DNA of 64,000 nucleotides from Marisa cornuarietis (GCA_004794655.1 SMMW01000584.1:1-64000); one strand, 5' to 3'; shown: positions 12,946 through 25,899, counted from the stretch's first letter. The notes: generated by a model from the sequence alone, not told the origin. Program-made: numbers and translations.

Positions 12946-12960
12946 ACGCACACGCGCGCG
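12868..12960. repeat. (CA)n / (CGCA)n microsatellite after the F last exon
   Basis: A pure CA tract (about 12868-12912) runs into CGCA repeats and a CG-rich end. The matching place 3' of copy C has a TG tract (32164-32243 on +), so the microsatellite was present before the inverted duplication. Confidence 0.85.
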
Positions 12961-13446
12961 TGCACGCATACCATCTTTCATTCTTGTCTCTGTTCTTCAC
13001 CTTTACTTTGTCCAAATAGAGACATTTTAGAGAGGATGTTTTTAATAACTTTTCAACCACTGTCTCTTCACATTATTTGCTGATGACTGAAAAGAAGGCC
13101 ATGAAGACGATGGTCATGAAGACAGACACTATCTAGAAGAGCCCATTACTGTTGTTAATAAAGTTTTGTCTAATGTCTAATGTCGCCCACTTTAAACATG
13201 TTCTTGTTCAATAAACAGTTAAAAGTCGTCCACAAGTGCAAGTGTTGCCTGTTTAATGACAGTTTACACAAGCCTACAGTTAGGAGTGTGAGTCTCTATT
13301 TGTGCAATTGTTTGTTATACCAGCGAATTCTAATCTTGAATAAAAACGAAATGAGGGCAGGAAAAATTACCCTGCTGGGCAGAAATCTGGCGTTTGTTTA
13401 TTGTTGAAGCTTCTTTAAAATGTTTTGTAGTACTTCAAACCGGGGA

Positions 13447-14177
13447 CCGGACACTTAATCCCCGGACACTTCATCCCCGACACTTCATCCCCTAGACACT
13501 TAATCCCCAGACACTTAATCCTCAGACACTTAATCCCCAAATCGCAGCACAACACTCAAAACTGCTATTTTGTGAAATTGAAATATTATAACCGTAAGAG
13601 AAATGTGTCGCGTGGTAACTCTGGGTAACTCTGATAAGACTGGGTTTACAATTAGCGATCTACCCTCTGGTCTAGGCGAGACTAGGTGGACTCCCTAACA
13701 TAACCAGCCAGTTCCAAGGCCATACTGACCAGGAGCAGACCCATCGTCTCATGCGCCGGCACAGAGAAACGTCCAAAGAAGAAGTAGGCTGAATTGGCCA
13801 TGTGAATTAGCAACATTGTACAGCGATATGAGGCAATGGATCGTCTTTTGTACCTTCGATCATTAGCTTACCTGTCATATTGATTAACAACACTTTTCAT
13901 ATCTTAATGTTGAAAAACATTGACTTTAATAGCTTGCATGAACTTGAACTAATGTTATAAATGTTGAAGTTAAGTATTATTTTAATTGTCAAACTTATTT
14001 TGATGTTTACATGAAAATAATTATTTGAATTTGAATTAAATTTTTCATTCACTTCATAATTTTTTGAGTTGAAATTTAATTTTGAGGATTAAGTGTCTGG
14101 GGATTAAATGTCTGGGGATTAAGTGCCTGGGGATTAAGTGTCTAGGGGATTAAGTGTCGGGGTTTAAGTGTCTGGGA
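13447..14177. mobile_element. Foldback-like element with inverted arrays of a 15-bp sub-repeat
   Basis: The left end (about 13447-13538) has six tandem units of a GACACTTAATCCCC-like motif. The right end (about 14083-14177) has six units of the inverse, GGGGATTAAGTGTC. The roughly 540-bp middle is AT-rich with no open frame. The whole block lies inside relic F and is absent from the matching inverted copy near 30720-31735, which holds unrelated sequence. Long inverted ends made of short direct repeats are the hallmark of foldback transposons. No transposase is visible, so it would be non-autonomous. Confidence 0.6.
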
Positions 14178-15349
14178 TTCCTTGAAACCAGCAAATAGGA
14201 GTTTCAAGCAAGACAGTGTTAAGAGTTTTGTGAGCAGCTTTTGTCAAATTCCTCAAAACTAGAGTTATGCTTGTATAAAACATGCAAGCGCCTAGAAAAA
14301 CTGGATAATTTGAGCAATTATCCATTAGTACTGCAGCACGTAAATACACGTCAAACAAAAAAGAAAACTAAATTTGTTGGTAACACGTCTAAACGACTTC
14401 AGAGACCCGAGGTTAGACAAACTACAATATTAGCCGACGACTTGCGCCCACCATGACAAGAATTAGATGCATAGGCAGCAGTGATAGGTGTAGAGTTTCT
14501 ATGGCGCGGCACCAAATTATTTATGCTAATATATCCCAGCTGCAACCCAGACATACTGTCGATTCATAGAAAGGGTTTACGTGCTTTTTGAATGTTAGTG
14601 GAAATAGGTTCACAAGAACAACAGAAGTGATCATCGGACAGCAGCGATTTTCTCTCTACATCTCATCTGCTTTAACCACGATAAGAAAACATGTTTACTT
14701 CTGTTTGCTGTTTGCTGAGTAGTACTCATATCTTAATTAGGTTGTTATTAACCTTAAACAATTTTCGGCCATGTTTTAAAGATGAGGGAGAATTTTTTTA
14801 ATTGAAGCCCCAGAACTACACATTTTCCATAAATAAGGTTAATTTCTGTCTTTAACTAGCTTTACCCATACACTTTAAATGTTTTGCTTTTCATTGCTGA
14901 CTGTACTGCGGGTATTATTTCGACGTGTCCTGAGCCTGTCAAGTTAGATCAGTAACAAAAATCTTAAGCAGCGAAAGGACTATATTCACGCCTACTGCTT
15001 TTGTCGAAAGATACTGTTTACCTCCCTACTTATATTGGTGTGCACTGTTTTAAACCATCTGAAGATTTTCTGCTTATGAGTACATTCGAAATGTCACTCC
15101 TCTGCTGCTAAATTGTTTTGAAAACGCCACCTCCTTACATGGACCAGAAGGGATATCGGGACTATGTCACTGTAAATATTATTATGCAATAGGAAAAAAA
15201 ACCAAGCACTAAATGCACATTCACACATTACCTGTAATCATACTAATGCAGTACGTCATGTGCTTAGATATATATATATATATACATCGATAATATGTGA
15301 CACCTCTAGTACACTCTTTCACTTGGTTACGCACACACAGACATATTTC

Positions 15350-16260
15350 GATGAATATCCTTGTCATTCACGAAGTGGAGATTTTTGCCTGTTTCCTTCC
15401 GTTTAATATTTTAGCTTGAATCATTGGCAGTTGGATTTTAATAACACTTCTTCTACTCTCAACGCTGTCCTGGTACCTTGTCTCCTCTCCACTGACGGCT
15501 GTTACTAGTAAAATACCCAGTGGGATGTAAACATAAGATACAAACCTGCCTCTGATCCTCTGTCAGTGACCGTCTGCTTTCGCTGTTGTTGTTTATTTAG
15601 TTGGAAAGTGCTTCCACCTTGCGGCGATTTCGCACTATGGGGGGAAAGGGAGGGGGGAGGAAACCGGAGTACCCGGAGAAAACCCCCGCCGCCCAGCCCT
15701 GCGAACAGGTGCCACATACAGAGAGTGTCCCGAGACGAGATCTGAACCCTGAGCCGCTCACTGCAGTGGTGACAAGCGAGTGTTTTAACCACTACACTAC
15801 CGGGGGCCCTTTGCTACTCTGACAGGACGTATTTATACGCTAGTCTTTAACAGTCAGTACGTCAATTAGTACAGCTCAAATATTAGATTTCCCTCACTAA
15901 ACGTTTGTTGTTGCACGCGCTGTTACACACACATCACAGGTGGGAGTATCCCAGTGCTTTTTGTTCGTTGTTCCCGGTAGTTCTATAACCTACTTTCTTA
16001 GCTTGGGTGGGTGGTTCGTGAACCCTGCTAGATGACCTTTTATGCCCACTGGGTTAATGCGCACTTCATAGAAAGAAACTCCATCCAGTATTGACTAATA
16101 TGTAGGCTCTGAGTTCAAAGACGTGGTCAGCTTCTCAAAACTAATCTTGAAACACCAGGTTACAGAACTCGACTGGACACGGGAGAGTGAGTAGCCTGTC
16201 CTTTAGGCCGTTCTAAACAGCACACAGTGCGAAAGTGTCAAACCTCTGGAGGTCACTTAA
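15350..16260 (-). pseudogene. Relic G: minus-strand promoter and 5' leader without a gene
   Basis: Read on the minus strand, 16260 to 15350 matches the B and E upstream module, TATA box, leader exon and start of the 5' intron (compare 17960-18660). The TATA box TATAAATA lies at 15837-15830 on the minus strand. A SINE at 15595-15815 has split the start-site region. No signal-peptide exon follows; the sequence runs directly into the inverted 3' flank of relic F. B and G therefore face away from each other across 16.3-17.95 kb. Confidence 0.65.
15595..15815 (-). mobile_element. tRNA-derived SINE inserted in the G promoter
   Basis: The minus strand starts GGGCCCCCGGTAGTGTAGTGG, with an A-box-like TAGTGTAGTGG. 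A B-box-like GGTTCAGATCTC follows about 40 bp later, then a body with CTCCGGGTACTCCGGTTTCC and an end near CGCACTTTCC-like sequence. Flanking sequence matches the B and E leader exon on both sides, so this is an insertion. A partial relative of its 3' end may occur near 42225-42290. Confidence 0.6.
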
Positions 16261-16269
16261 ATTGTATTT

Positions 16270-17950
16270 CAGTCAAATCTGGCTAACAATCTAACTTCTG
16301 AATGAAATCGATGTCCTAGAGGTGACCCACAAGATAAAGGTTAACATTTTAAACAGTTCAAACACAGTTCCAGGTTACACAAGTTAACGCTGGTTTCCCA
16401 TTACTGAAGTACAACGCAAGTCCTACACAGCGTGCGCGCAATTTATTCGCTTGCTCGCTCACACCCCTGGGCTAAACTAGAAAACTAACTGACCGAACGA
16501 CGTGTCACTCGCCACTCACTGGTGGAAAATCCAAGGTCGTCACTGCGTAATCGAAGTCAACAAAACACGAAAACCCACTTGCTGCTTCTATGAGCTTAAT
16601 TGATGCTGCTCTTGAAATAGATGTCCCCACCGGGGAATTGGCATCTCTTCCATAATATGAAGCGGGTATTAACGCTCGGGCGGGCTCCCAGACAGGTCGC
16701 TTGCTTCGACCTTTAACACAAATAATGTGTTCTTATATAATAAGGGCCCAGAAGCGGATGGCCGAGTGGTTAGAGCGCTGGTGATCGAACCGAGAGCACG
16801 CTGGTTCAATTTCCGATAAGCGTAGCATACTTTTCCCCGGTCGACCCAGCTGACGGGAATGGGTACCTGACTCCTTAGAGGGTTGGTTAGGCAGCGAGGG
16901 AGAGGAGATTGGCACCACCCTCATGTAAAAGCTGGCCCCGAGAAAAGTGAGGTCTCTAACACCTCACTTCCCAACGACCTGAAACGGTTATGGGATGACC
17001 TTTTAAGGGCCCAGAGTATTAACTAGTGCTTTTGTTACGACACTTTACTCATAAGACAATTGGCGACAAAGGGACAAAACTCGCCAGGTGTTCTGAATTT
17101 ATGAGCTAGGCTATCCAGTTCCCTACTGGGTCTTTCTGTAATTTTTTTTAAACATCATCTTTCCCACTTTCTTTCTTTTTCTTGTGTTGTGGAGAATCAG
17201 ATTTGTCTGTGCAGCCTGGCGACAATTTTCACCGTCCATGATTTAGATCTGCAATCGTTTATGAGAAGTCGTTAGAAAGAACAGCTTAAGAATTCTGAGG
17301 ACACACCTCCTCAGGTAAAACAAGCTGTAGAGTTTTGTTGTGTCTAGGCATGAAGAATTGTTTCCACATTGCACATGTTTCATCTCGCTGTCGACGTGCA
17401 CAAACAAGAAACTGGACTGAGATGAAAATGGCGTCGTGAAAGAACAGATCAGCTGAAGACGTAGAAGTGAAACAAACTGTGATAATCTTCCAGATCAGTT
17501 CGATAAAAGGCTGAGTGTTCCAACAATTTATTATCTTTGGGCCCCCGTTATCATTGACCAAGTACAGAAACTTCGATCTGCATCCGATTTTGATGTTTGT
17601 AAATGAGCTTTAAAATTCTTTCCTACGATAGGAAGATGATTCTGATCCGTCATGCTCATGAAATAAGGAAGGGAGAAACTCTTCTAAAGAAATCCATAAT
17701 GATTTGTGAAAAAATCGAGTTAAACTACTACTACTACTATTAATAAAGATTAAGAAGAACACATAAACACACCAAAATCATGTACATCGACAATCTTCTA
17801 AACAAGAAAAACAGCACTGACCTACCTTGAGCAGCAGCTATCGGTCTTGGAGTAAACGTCGTGACATCTAAACCTTGGACATTATACTGAGTTCAGACTT
17901 GTTTTCCAAAATAATACAAAAACTTACTAACATAATACAATGGGATTTAA
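16270..17950. other. Spacer between divergent promoters G and B
   Basis: This is the non-repeated centre of the inverted upstream modules. Apart from one SINE (16742-17015) there is no recognisable gene. Open frames at 16733-16924 and 17286-17561 on the minus strand show no domain. The inner arms, up to about 16270 and from about 17950, are inverted copies of each other. Confidence 0.4.
16742..17015 (+). mobile_element. tRNA-derived SINE with perfect 11-bp target duplication
   Basis: The body is 16753-17004. It begins GCGGATGGCCGAGTGGTTAG (A box) and has a B box at CTGGTTCAATTTCC. The central part has GGCACCACCCTCATG and the 3' part AACGACCTGAAACGGTTATG. AAGGGCCCAGA flanks both ends (16742-16752 and 17005-17015), a perfect target-site duplication and a sign of a fairly young insertion. 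The tRNA-like head is not a working tRNA gene: the region after the anticodon arm does not close into an acceptor stem. Confidence 0.8.
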
Positions 17951-17959
17951 GTGGTCTCC

Positions 17960-18361
17960 TGAGGTTTGACACTAAGAACCGCGGGCTAATTAGAACGGGC
18001 TAAAGGTCCGACTACTCACTCTCCCGTGTCCAGGTGAGTTCTGTAACCTGGTGTTTCAAGATTAGCTAAGAAGCTGACCGGCTTTTGAACTCACAACCTA
18101 AATAATAGTCAATATGTTATCGTGGGAAGTTTCTTTCTTTGGACTGCGCGTTTAGCCACTGGGCCTGAAAGGTCATCTAGCAGGGTTCATGAACTGGCTA
18201 CCCAAGCGGAGAAAATAGGTTATAGACTTACGGGAAATCACGAGCAAAAAGTACTCGGGTACTCCAACCCGTGACGTGCGTGAGAGCGCGTGCAACAAGG
18301 AACGTCGAGTGAAGGAATTTAAATATTTGAGCTGTACTAATTGCCGTACTGCCTGTTAAAG
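17960..18361 (+). promoter_or_regulatory. Upstream module of copy B
   Basis: This block is shared in sequence with the regions before E (50640-51065, +), G (15840-16260, -), C (43030-43470, -) and relic F (9800-10200, +). A partial copy lies at 26660-26830 (+). Shared landmarks include CACTCTCCCGTGTCCAG, GAGTTCTGTA, TTTCTTTCTTTGGACTG and, in B, E and G, an inverted repeat GTTCATGAAC (18185-18194 in B). It carries no open frame and probably holds shared control sequence or simply the duplicated 5' flank. Confidence 0.5.
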
Positions 18362-18368
18362 ACAAGAG

Positions 18369-18439
18369 TATAAATACGTCCTGTCAGAGGAACGAAAGCA
18401 GTGCAGACAGGACGGTCGTTGACAGAGGATCAGAGGCAG
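18369..18439 (+). promoter_or_regulatory. Core promoter and 5' UTR exon of copy B
   Basis: TATAAATA at 18369-18376 is followed by CGTCCTGTCAGAGG. CAGT at 18399-18402 lies 30 bp downstream and is the likely start. The leader exon ends at 18439 with donor GTTCGT, and the next acceptor is TTTTTTTCAG at 18760, 19 bp before the start codon. Confidence 0.7.
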
Positions 18440-18779
18440 GTTCGTACCTTATGCTTACACCCCACTGGGTATTTTACTAGTAACAGCCGTCAGGGGAAAG
18501 GGGACAAGATACCAGGACAGCGTTATAAGAGGAACTAGTAGAAGAAATGTTATTAAGATTCTACCGCGAACGATTCATACGAAAATACTAAACATTAGGA
18601 AACGGGCAAAATCTGCACTTAGTGAATAACAAGGATATTCATGGAAATATGTCTGTGTAAGTTTTGTATCATTTCTATGTTTAAATAAAAATCCGTTAAT
18701 CTACCGAAAACAAGTAGGCATGGATGATGATGTCGATGGTATTGAAACACTTTTTTTCAGTCTTCGGTTAGAAGCAACA

Positions 18780-21700
18780 ATGCTCCGCCTTGTTTTGTGG
18801 TTGGTGCTCGGAGTGGGTCTGTCCTCAGCGGCAAATCTGCGGTCTGTAAGTAAAGCCTTATAAGTAGAATTAAGATAAAGAGGTTGTCATGACCAGTTTT
18901 TTTCCAGCCAAGGTATTCCAAGATGAGTTTCATTCGGACAGCACACATCATGAACATTGCTTGAATGTAGAACTTATTCCTAACTCTTGAACAAAAGTGA
19001 CTAGGTGAGGTCAGTTTGCTTTGCTTGAAGCTACTTACTCATCCAACTAATATAATTACGTCCCCTCCGTTAGTAACATACGTAAGTACAATCAGTAATA
19101 AGCAAAGCAAAGAAGAGTTAGTAACACAGTACAAACAGCAGCAGTGGTGTGACTTGTAAAATACACATCAGTATGAACGGTTTAACTAGTACAAGATTGA
19201 TCAGTGGTAATACTTAAAGTAGTTCAATATACATCACTACAAAGCTGGATGTCAAGCTCTTTGACTTATAAAGATCAATCAGGTACGGAGAGAGAGAGGT
19301 AACCAGCTGCCTTGTCGTCCACTCAGAGGTCGACACTAACTGTGTGCTCTGTCTGTGTGTGCAGCTCCCGGACTTGGTGACAGACACCGAGCTGATGGAC
19401 CACGTGAGGCGAATCGCACGAACCGGTGAGTAGGATAACTCTCGAATCGTCAGGGTAGTTACCTCCACTTCAGAGTCGGTATAGAACACAGACAGATCAT
19501 AGAAGTCTGTGGTATAGAAGCTCTTCTGTCGTCTGATACGGAAGTCAGGTGAATGATTTTCTCTTGTATGTTTTCAATCAGATGTGCTTACGTGTGTCTG
19601 TGACTGTTGTGTCTTTGCCTGTTTTTGGTCAGTGAGTCCATACTCTGTGCCACCAAAACAATTGAATTTTACTGATTCACATGCTAATGAATTCTGTTTT
19701 CTCAGTTAACGCTGAGGGATATGACATTGCGACCTTACATGGAACGAGTTTCCTCTCTGGATACGAAGCACGGTGGGTGAACGTTTGACTAACAAACACA
19801 TCAAATATGCACCAGAACATGACGAGTCAGTCAGTCAGTCAGTCAGTCAGTCAGTCAGTCAGTCAGTCAGTCAGTCAGTCAGTCAGTCAGTCAGTCAGTC
19901 AGTCAGTCCATAATTTAATTTTCTACAAAAAGCTTTGACTTAGTGTTTTACATTATGACTAACTGAGCTCTAAATGCATGCACCACTTACACTGAATATT
20001 GAGTCATTAGACAAACAAATGTACAGCAACATAAACTATTCAGTTAGATCTATTTTACCCAGAAAGATATTTAATATGTCAAGTATATTTTCTAATTAAC
20101 TATCAGCCTCACCAAGCGGGATGTGGAGGACCACGCCGCTCATCCGTCGACAGAGTCTAGAAACTTCGAGTTGCGCCTGACTTCCGGTGAGCGACTGCGC
20201 ATGTCTGTACAGAAACGTTCGGCCATGAGTCCCGACGTGAAGGTGGTAGAACGTGCCTTTGGCAAGGAGAAGGTCAGCCGCCCACAAGTCCGAGATTGTT
20301 TCTTCAGCGGTGGCCTGGAGGGTGAAAAGGGGCACGTCTCGCTGTCACTGTGTAACGGACAGGTGGTAAGTGGCCCACCTTCGAACAGGTGGAAAGTGGT
20401 CGGTATACAGACAGGGAGGCTGGTAACTTGAAAGAATGAGTCGGTTATAATTTTAAGACATCGACAAACGTGTGTCTGGGAATGCACTGTTTATAAGGCA
20501 GCTTTACCATATTCAAACTATTCAATAAGCTAAAATTTTTTTAATGTGACCCAGATGGGAGCCATACGCGCAGGGAAACGAGACTACGAGGTGCACGCAC
20601 TTCCGGAAACTGCTGCCATTAGGCGTCGCTCGGCAGACGAGCCTTTGCGCGCGCTCGTCACGTGGTCTGACTCCCAGAATGCAAATATTGAGGCTTCTGA
20701 GTCCATTAAACCTGACATTTCTAACAAAAACGCGACTGAGGCTGATGATTTAATCGAAGGTGAGTTATAAGGTGTAAATGACCGTGAATTAAGAGGAAAA
20801 AAGCAACAAAATGAAACAGAAAGGAATACGAAAAGAAAGAGAAAACAGACGAAAAACGCAAAGGAAGAAACGAGGAAATAATACAACTAAAGATTAAAAG
20901 ACGGAAAAGATACGAGTGAAGATGCGTTACTAAAGACAGACCATCACGTGCTGCTCTGCAAAACAAACTACGTTATTGTCTGTTTTCTTCCTTTTTTATT
21001 TTTCTCATTTGTTGATAATACCAAATGAGCATCACTATTGTTTTTATTTCTCTTTTTTCCTCTTTGTGTCTTAGTTAGGATATTTAACGGTAAATACAAG
21101 AATGGGAGGGAGAAAAAAAAGTAAAAGAGTTCTACAGCGACCAGGGATTTTTCATTCACACGCGCGACCTACAACCGAACGAGTATACACTCACAGGTAC
21201 TTAGTTCAATTACACGAATTCCGAGATAAAAATGATTTCTCCTTCACGTGGTGAGCTGCCTCATCCCATTCATTTTCTTCGATTCCCAGTTGCAACAGAG
21301 ACAAAGCCCGTTGCCTACAAAAATGCAACAATCGAGGTGGGTGTTTACCTAGACCGATTTTTTCTGGCAAAAGTGGAGGAAAATCTTGGACTGAGCACAA
21401 CAGAGCAGCTTATGGATCTCGTCTCTCTCAAATGGAGTGGCGTGAGTAGTGTGCACCTTGTGTGTTGATTGTTATTTATATTTGTTTGTTTCTCATTAGA
21501 GTTTTTATTGATAAAGGCTTCATTATATCTCCTGCATGTCATATATTTTGTTACCAGATCTACGCCCTGCTGTCAAATCCCGTGATTGTCGGTTTTAACA
21601 TCACCATCAAAGTTGTGCACGTGGAAATCTGGCGACAGTCCCCCGTGAGTACTGGACAAAATTAACCTGATGACAGAATGAAACTATCTTTTATGTTTCT

Positions 21701-23398
21701 AGTGTTTGAATTTGCTGACATTTACAACGATTTTATGCCCACTATAAAACAGTGGTGCGGTTTAAAGCTAAAATTGCACAGAAATTTATTTCTTCGAATT
21801 TTAATACCGCTGCCTTCGGCAGTTCTGCATCTGCAAACGATGTTTCTTCGTCCACTACATCTACTAATTCTTCTACTAAAAATACTACTGTTACTATTAC
21901 TACTATTTCTACAACTAGAAATAGTAAAGTATTTTACTTCTTGTGTCCTACAAAAGTCAGTTTCAAATGTCTAAAACTTAATTTTCTGGCGTCTTGTTTT
22001 GGACAGTCCTGGTACAACGAATCTAATCTGTCCCTCGGCGACCGTATGGGCAACCTGTGTGAATTCACCACTCGCATGCCCTTCGACCACGTAATGCTGG
22101 AGTCCGCGTAAGTCAGGTCTGCAAGTTGTCTCACTTGTTTTCAGCTCAAATCTTGTCTTCCTTTCCATCGCGCACCCCTTCCAATTGTTATCATCCATCT
22201 TTTTTTCTGCTCTTTAACTTGTTAGTAAGTCCCTTCAGTTAGTATATAAGCATTTTAGTCTATTACCATGCAAGTGTTTGCCTTTAAAAAAATACCAAAT
22301 AAAATATTCGTTACTTTGTCCTGATAGGGGCACCAAACCTGACCATGTATTAGGTGTCAGTTATCTGGGAACTATGTGCAACCCAAGATGGCGCTGCTCT
22401 GTGGCCAAGGGCGCGAACTTTAATAGTTGGATCGAAGCTCACGAAACAGGTCACAGGTAGGACAAAGCACAAAGTTAAAGTTGTTATAATGTTACGAAGC
22501 ATGTGATGTCGCTTGATGAAGAGGTCAGGTGGGAAAGTTTTAGCCAAATAAGGCATCCATTGTACTCAGAAATAGGTAATGAGGGGTATGATTGAGAGAT
22601 TCTTTAGTGCCTGCAGCACACAGAATACTAAAAACATGCAAATGTTTCAGTTCTTATTTAAATATAAAATATATACACGGCTGACCAGCTGTGAGAAGTA
22701 CAAATTCTGAGCACAACGCTCGCTTTTGCACTCACCGTATAAATAAACAACAAAATCATCATTGCCCAAGTCTTTCTTTCGCTCTTTCGTTAAATAGACT
22801 ACAAGAATTCTAATCCCTCAGTTCATACTCTGTGTCTCTTGTTTGACATAAACCTTTTGTGCAGCATGGGTCTGAACCATGACTTTACCTTCAAGTCTTG
22901 TGACCCCAACGTAACCCGTGGGTTCGTGTCCATGCAAGAGACTGTCTTCAGAGACTGTTACGCCCCGGTCCTGAATAGGTCTCTGAGGTAAGGAAGCACT
23001 TTATACTCTTTGATACATACCTTGGTGCAATCAAAGAGAAAATTGAAAATCTATTAAACAATTATCGCGTGCGCGAAAACACACTCACACGATATATTTT
23101 TTATGTTATCTGACGTCTTTACTTTTTGTCTGACACCAGCACCAAGGGCTGCCTGTTTAAAGACAACGTTGACATCTCCAAGTACAACAGCGTTAGCAAC
23201 GTCGTGCCCCTGTACAGAGGTAAGAACATGTTCTGGTCAACGTCAGCTTTAATTTCCAGTCACCTTACCATTCTTCTCTGTAAAGTTGTGGAGTTCTATT
23301 TCCTTTAGCTAGTGCTAACGAAAATGGCATCTTCACTTTTCTTTGTCACCAGACATAGGGTTATGATCCAGACATTTGTTTATACTGGTAAACAATAC

Positions 23399-23467
<69 letters not shown>

Positions 23468-24672
23468 GGAACAGGTCAGAAGATTTCGCTGGATGACCAG
23501 TGCAAGCTGAATAATGGAGATGGATTCCAGTATCTACACACTCCCTCTGCCGATGTAAGCGTTTAGCACAATTTTCTCAACTTATTATTTTTATATATGT
23601 ACAGGCTAAGGAGAATTTTTGATGTTGCAAAGGATAGATTTTAGGGTCTGTGGAGGACGAGACTGGATTTATGTAATTTACGAGACAGACACATTTTAGA
23701 CCGACAACAACTTAAATGAACATGCTCGTTTTCTGCCAGAAAAGAATGAACACAAAGCTGAGAGATTTTAAACTGGGGTTGTGGATGTGTGAAAAAGTCG
23801 GTCGGTCGGTCTATTTTTAATTAAATTGTTAAATAAACACACACACACACATATATATATCTATATATATATTAGTTTGCTTAATCATTAACTCATACTA
23901 ACATGAGTTCAATTATTTTCAGATTTGTGCAAATGTTACGTGCATAAAAAAATTTCCGTTTGGTGAACTTTCGACGGTGTCTACGTTTTTAGGAACTCCA
24001 TGTGGAAAAGACCGAGTGAGTTTACGGACAGCATTATATATAAATCTGAGTGTGTGTGTGGGGGGGTGTGTGTGGGTGGGTGGGTGAGTGTGCGTGGGCA
24101 TATCTATGTGTGTGCCTACATCTGAGGACGTTCTGTGAGGTAAAATAAAACATTAATTTACAGATGTGTTTAAATGGTGCTTGCGTGCCATGGGTGAACA
24201 CTGTCAATCCCAACTATTTGCGTCCTCTGGTGAGGGAAGGTGGCTGGGGACCATGGGGTCCGTCTTCTCCCTGTAACAACACTTGTGGCGATGCTGTCAG
24301 CGTCTCCACGCGACAATGTAACAACCCAGTGTAAGTCTTTAATCGTTACTATTGTTTCAGTATTCAGGTCTATGAAATAGTTTGTACCTCCTCATCATTC
24401 TATCAATCCCTCATTATATTTATAAGAAATAATATAGTCAGCTTTCCAGTGGGAGCTAATTTTATAGATGGACTTTTGAACAACAGAACCAGTCAAACAG
24501 TTACACCAAGAAAATAAATGTGTATGCTTTAATAGTACATACAGTTGCAAGAACAGTGTTGTTTTAATCTACAGACCACGGGTATCCACATTCTGCAAAG
24601 GAAGTGCTATCAAAGCACAGATGTGTCCGTCTCGACAGGTAAATATGTTCATGTCAGTGTGTGTGTGCGTGT

Positions 24673-24714
<42 letters not shown>

Positions 24715-25643
24715 TGAGTGTTTGTGTGTGTGTGTCACGTGTGTGTGTTTGTAAATGAAAAAGAGTTTGTGAGTGAGAGAGAAGTTTGTTTTTGTGTTTG
24801 TGTTTGCATGTATAATTCTCCAAAATTCTTTATATAGGCCCCGCGCAGCAGACGAGAAGCTTACGTATCTCTCCCGTCATGTACTTTGCTAGTCCCTAAA
24901 GGCAACCTTTTCACATAATCTGCTTCATTTAGAAGACGTATAGTTTGTCTTCCTCACAACTCTTTTCACTGACCCCTGGACTCCATTCTGTCAATCAAGG
25001 CGTGTTCGGGCGAGAGCCACGTGGAGTCGCAACTTGTCAATCAACGGGTCAAGGCCGTCTGCAGCAAGGTGAAGGTCAACGGTGCCTCACTGTACAACTT
25101 GACTGGAGAGGGTCACGTGTACCAGACAAGCGGCGGTGAGTTAACTGGAAAATAGGATCGGATTTTACGATAAAACGTCTGCTCTTTCTCATAGTTGACT
25201 TCACAAGTGAAGACATTTCGTGTTAAACAGCCATCGTCTTTCTTTTGTTTCTTTTGTTTTTGCAGAGATAAACAAGTGCGCGGTGGCCTGCAAAGTTGTT
25301 AATGGCACCTCGACAGCCAACTTTGCTCTGCAGGACGGGACACCGTGCTGGGGTCTGGACACCGACAGGAAGCACGACTCTAATGTCAGAGGCATTTCGT
25401 GGCGATGTGTACAAGGCCGATGTCTGGTGAGTCTTCATCAATGTCGTCAACACAGAAGCTACTCCTTAAGCAAGACTTGTAGTTGTCATGCGCAACAGGC
25501 ATTATGAAACATATCTGTCATACTGGTGGCTTCTCTGTCTTCAGGCCTTTGGATGTAACGGCAAGAGCCTGGGTGAGGGAGGCGGTGTGGAGAAAGACAG
25601 GTGTGGAGTGTGTGGCGGGAACGGCTCGTCTTGTCCCAAGTAA
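18780..25643 (+). CDS. Copy B: spacer-less ADAMTS-type secreted metalloprotease (18 coding exons, 709 aa)
   Basis: Coding exons: 18780-18845, 19365-19425, 19706-19772, 20107-20365, 20555-20759, 21290-21441, 21558-21644, 22007-22107, 22328-22456, 22865-22987, 23140-23219, 23475-23554, 23923-24015, 24164-24330, 24575-24638, 25000-25135, 25266-25426, 25545-25643. The frame stays open throughout. The protein has a signal peptide (MLRLVLWLVLGVGLSSAA), a propeptide with SLSLCNGQV, and a RRR site followed by an acidic linker (PDISNKNATEADDLIEG). The metalloprotease domain has HETGHSMGLNHD at 371-382 and a glycosylation-like NIT in exon 7. Disintegrin-like, TSP1 (WGPWGPSSPCNNTCG) and cysteine-rich parts follow, ending CGVCGGNGSSCPK. 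Compared with A it has a longer exon 6 start, because the acceptor lies 9 nt further upstream. Copy E is its closest relative, and the duplication extends into both flanks. Confidence 0.88.
19828..19909. repeat. (CAGT)n tetranucleotide repeat, copy B intron 3
   Basis: About 20 units of CAGT/GTCA follow exon 3. The same place in copy E (about 52627-52647) has only a few units followed by GGTC repeats, so the tract changed length after the B/E duplication. Confidence 0.9.
23401..23466. repeat. (GAT)22 repeat abutting the exon 12 acceptor, copy B
   Basis: Twenty-two GAT units, then TGGAACAG, then exon 12 at 23475. There is no pyrimidine tract before the acceptor. Confidence 0.9.
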
Positions 25644-25691
25644 CACTGTCAACCCCACACTCTTGGACACACTAGACAGGAGGTAAGGAAT

Positions 25692-25793
<102 letters not shown>

Positions 25794-25899
25794 CATTGGT
25801 TATTTTTGTCGCAGTCTATAAATCCAGCCTATGTCAAGAATTTTAAAAAGCATGATTAATTTTAAAATTAACCAACTTCTGCTCACATTATTCTTGCAG

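Noticed and set aside
16753..16825. tRNA gene
   Set aside because: The A and B boxes are present but the molecule does not fold to a closed acceptor stem, and it is continuous with a SINE body flanked by target duplications.
19828..19909. CRISPR-like or regulatory array
   Set aside because: A simple CAGT tetranucleotide repeat with no spacers, in an intron of a eukaryotic gene.
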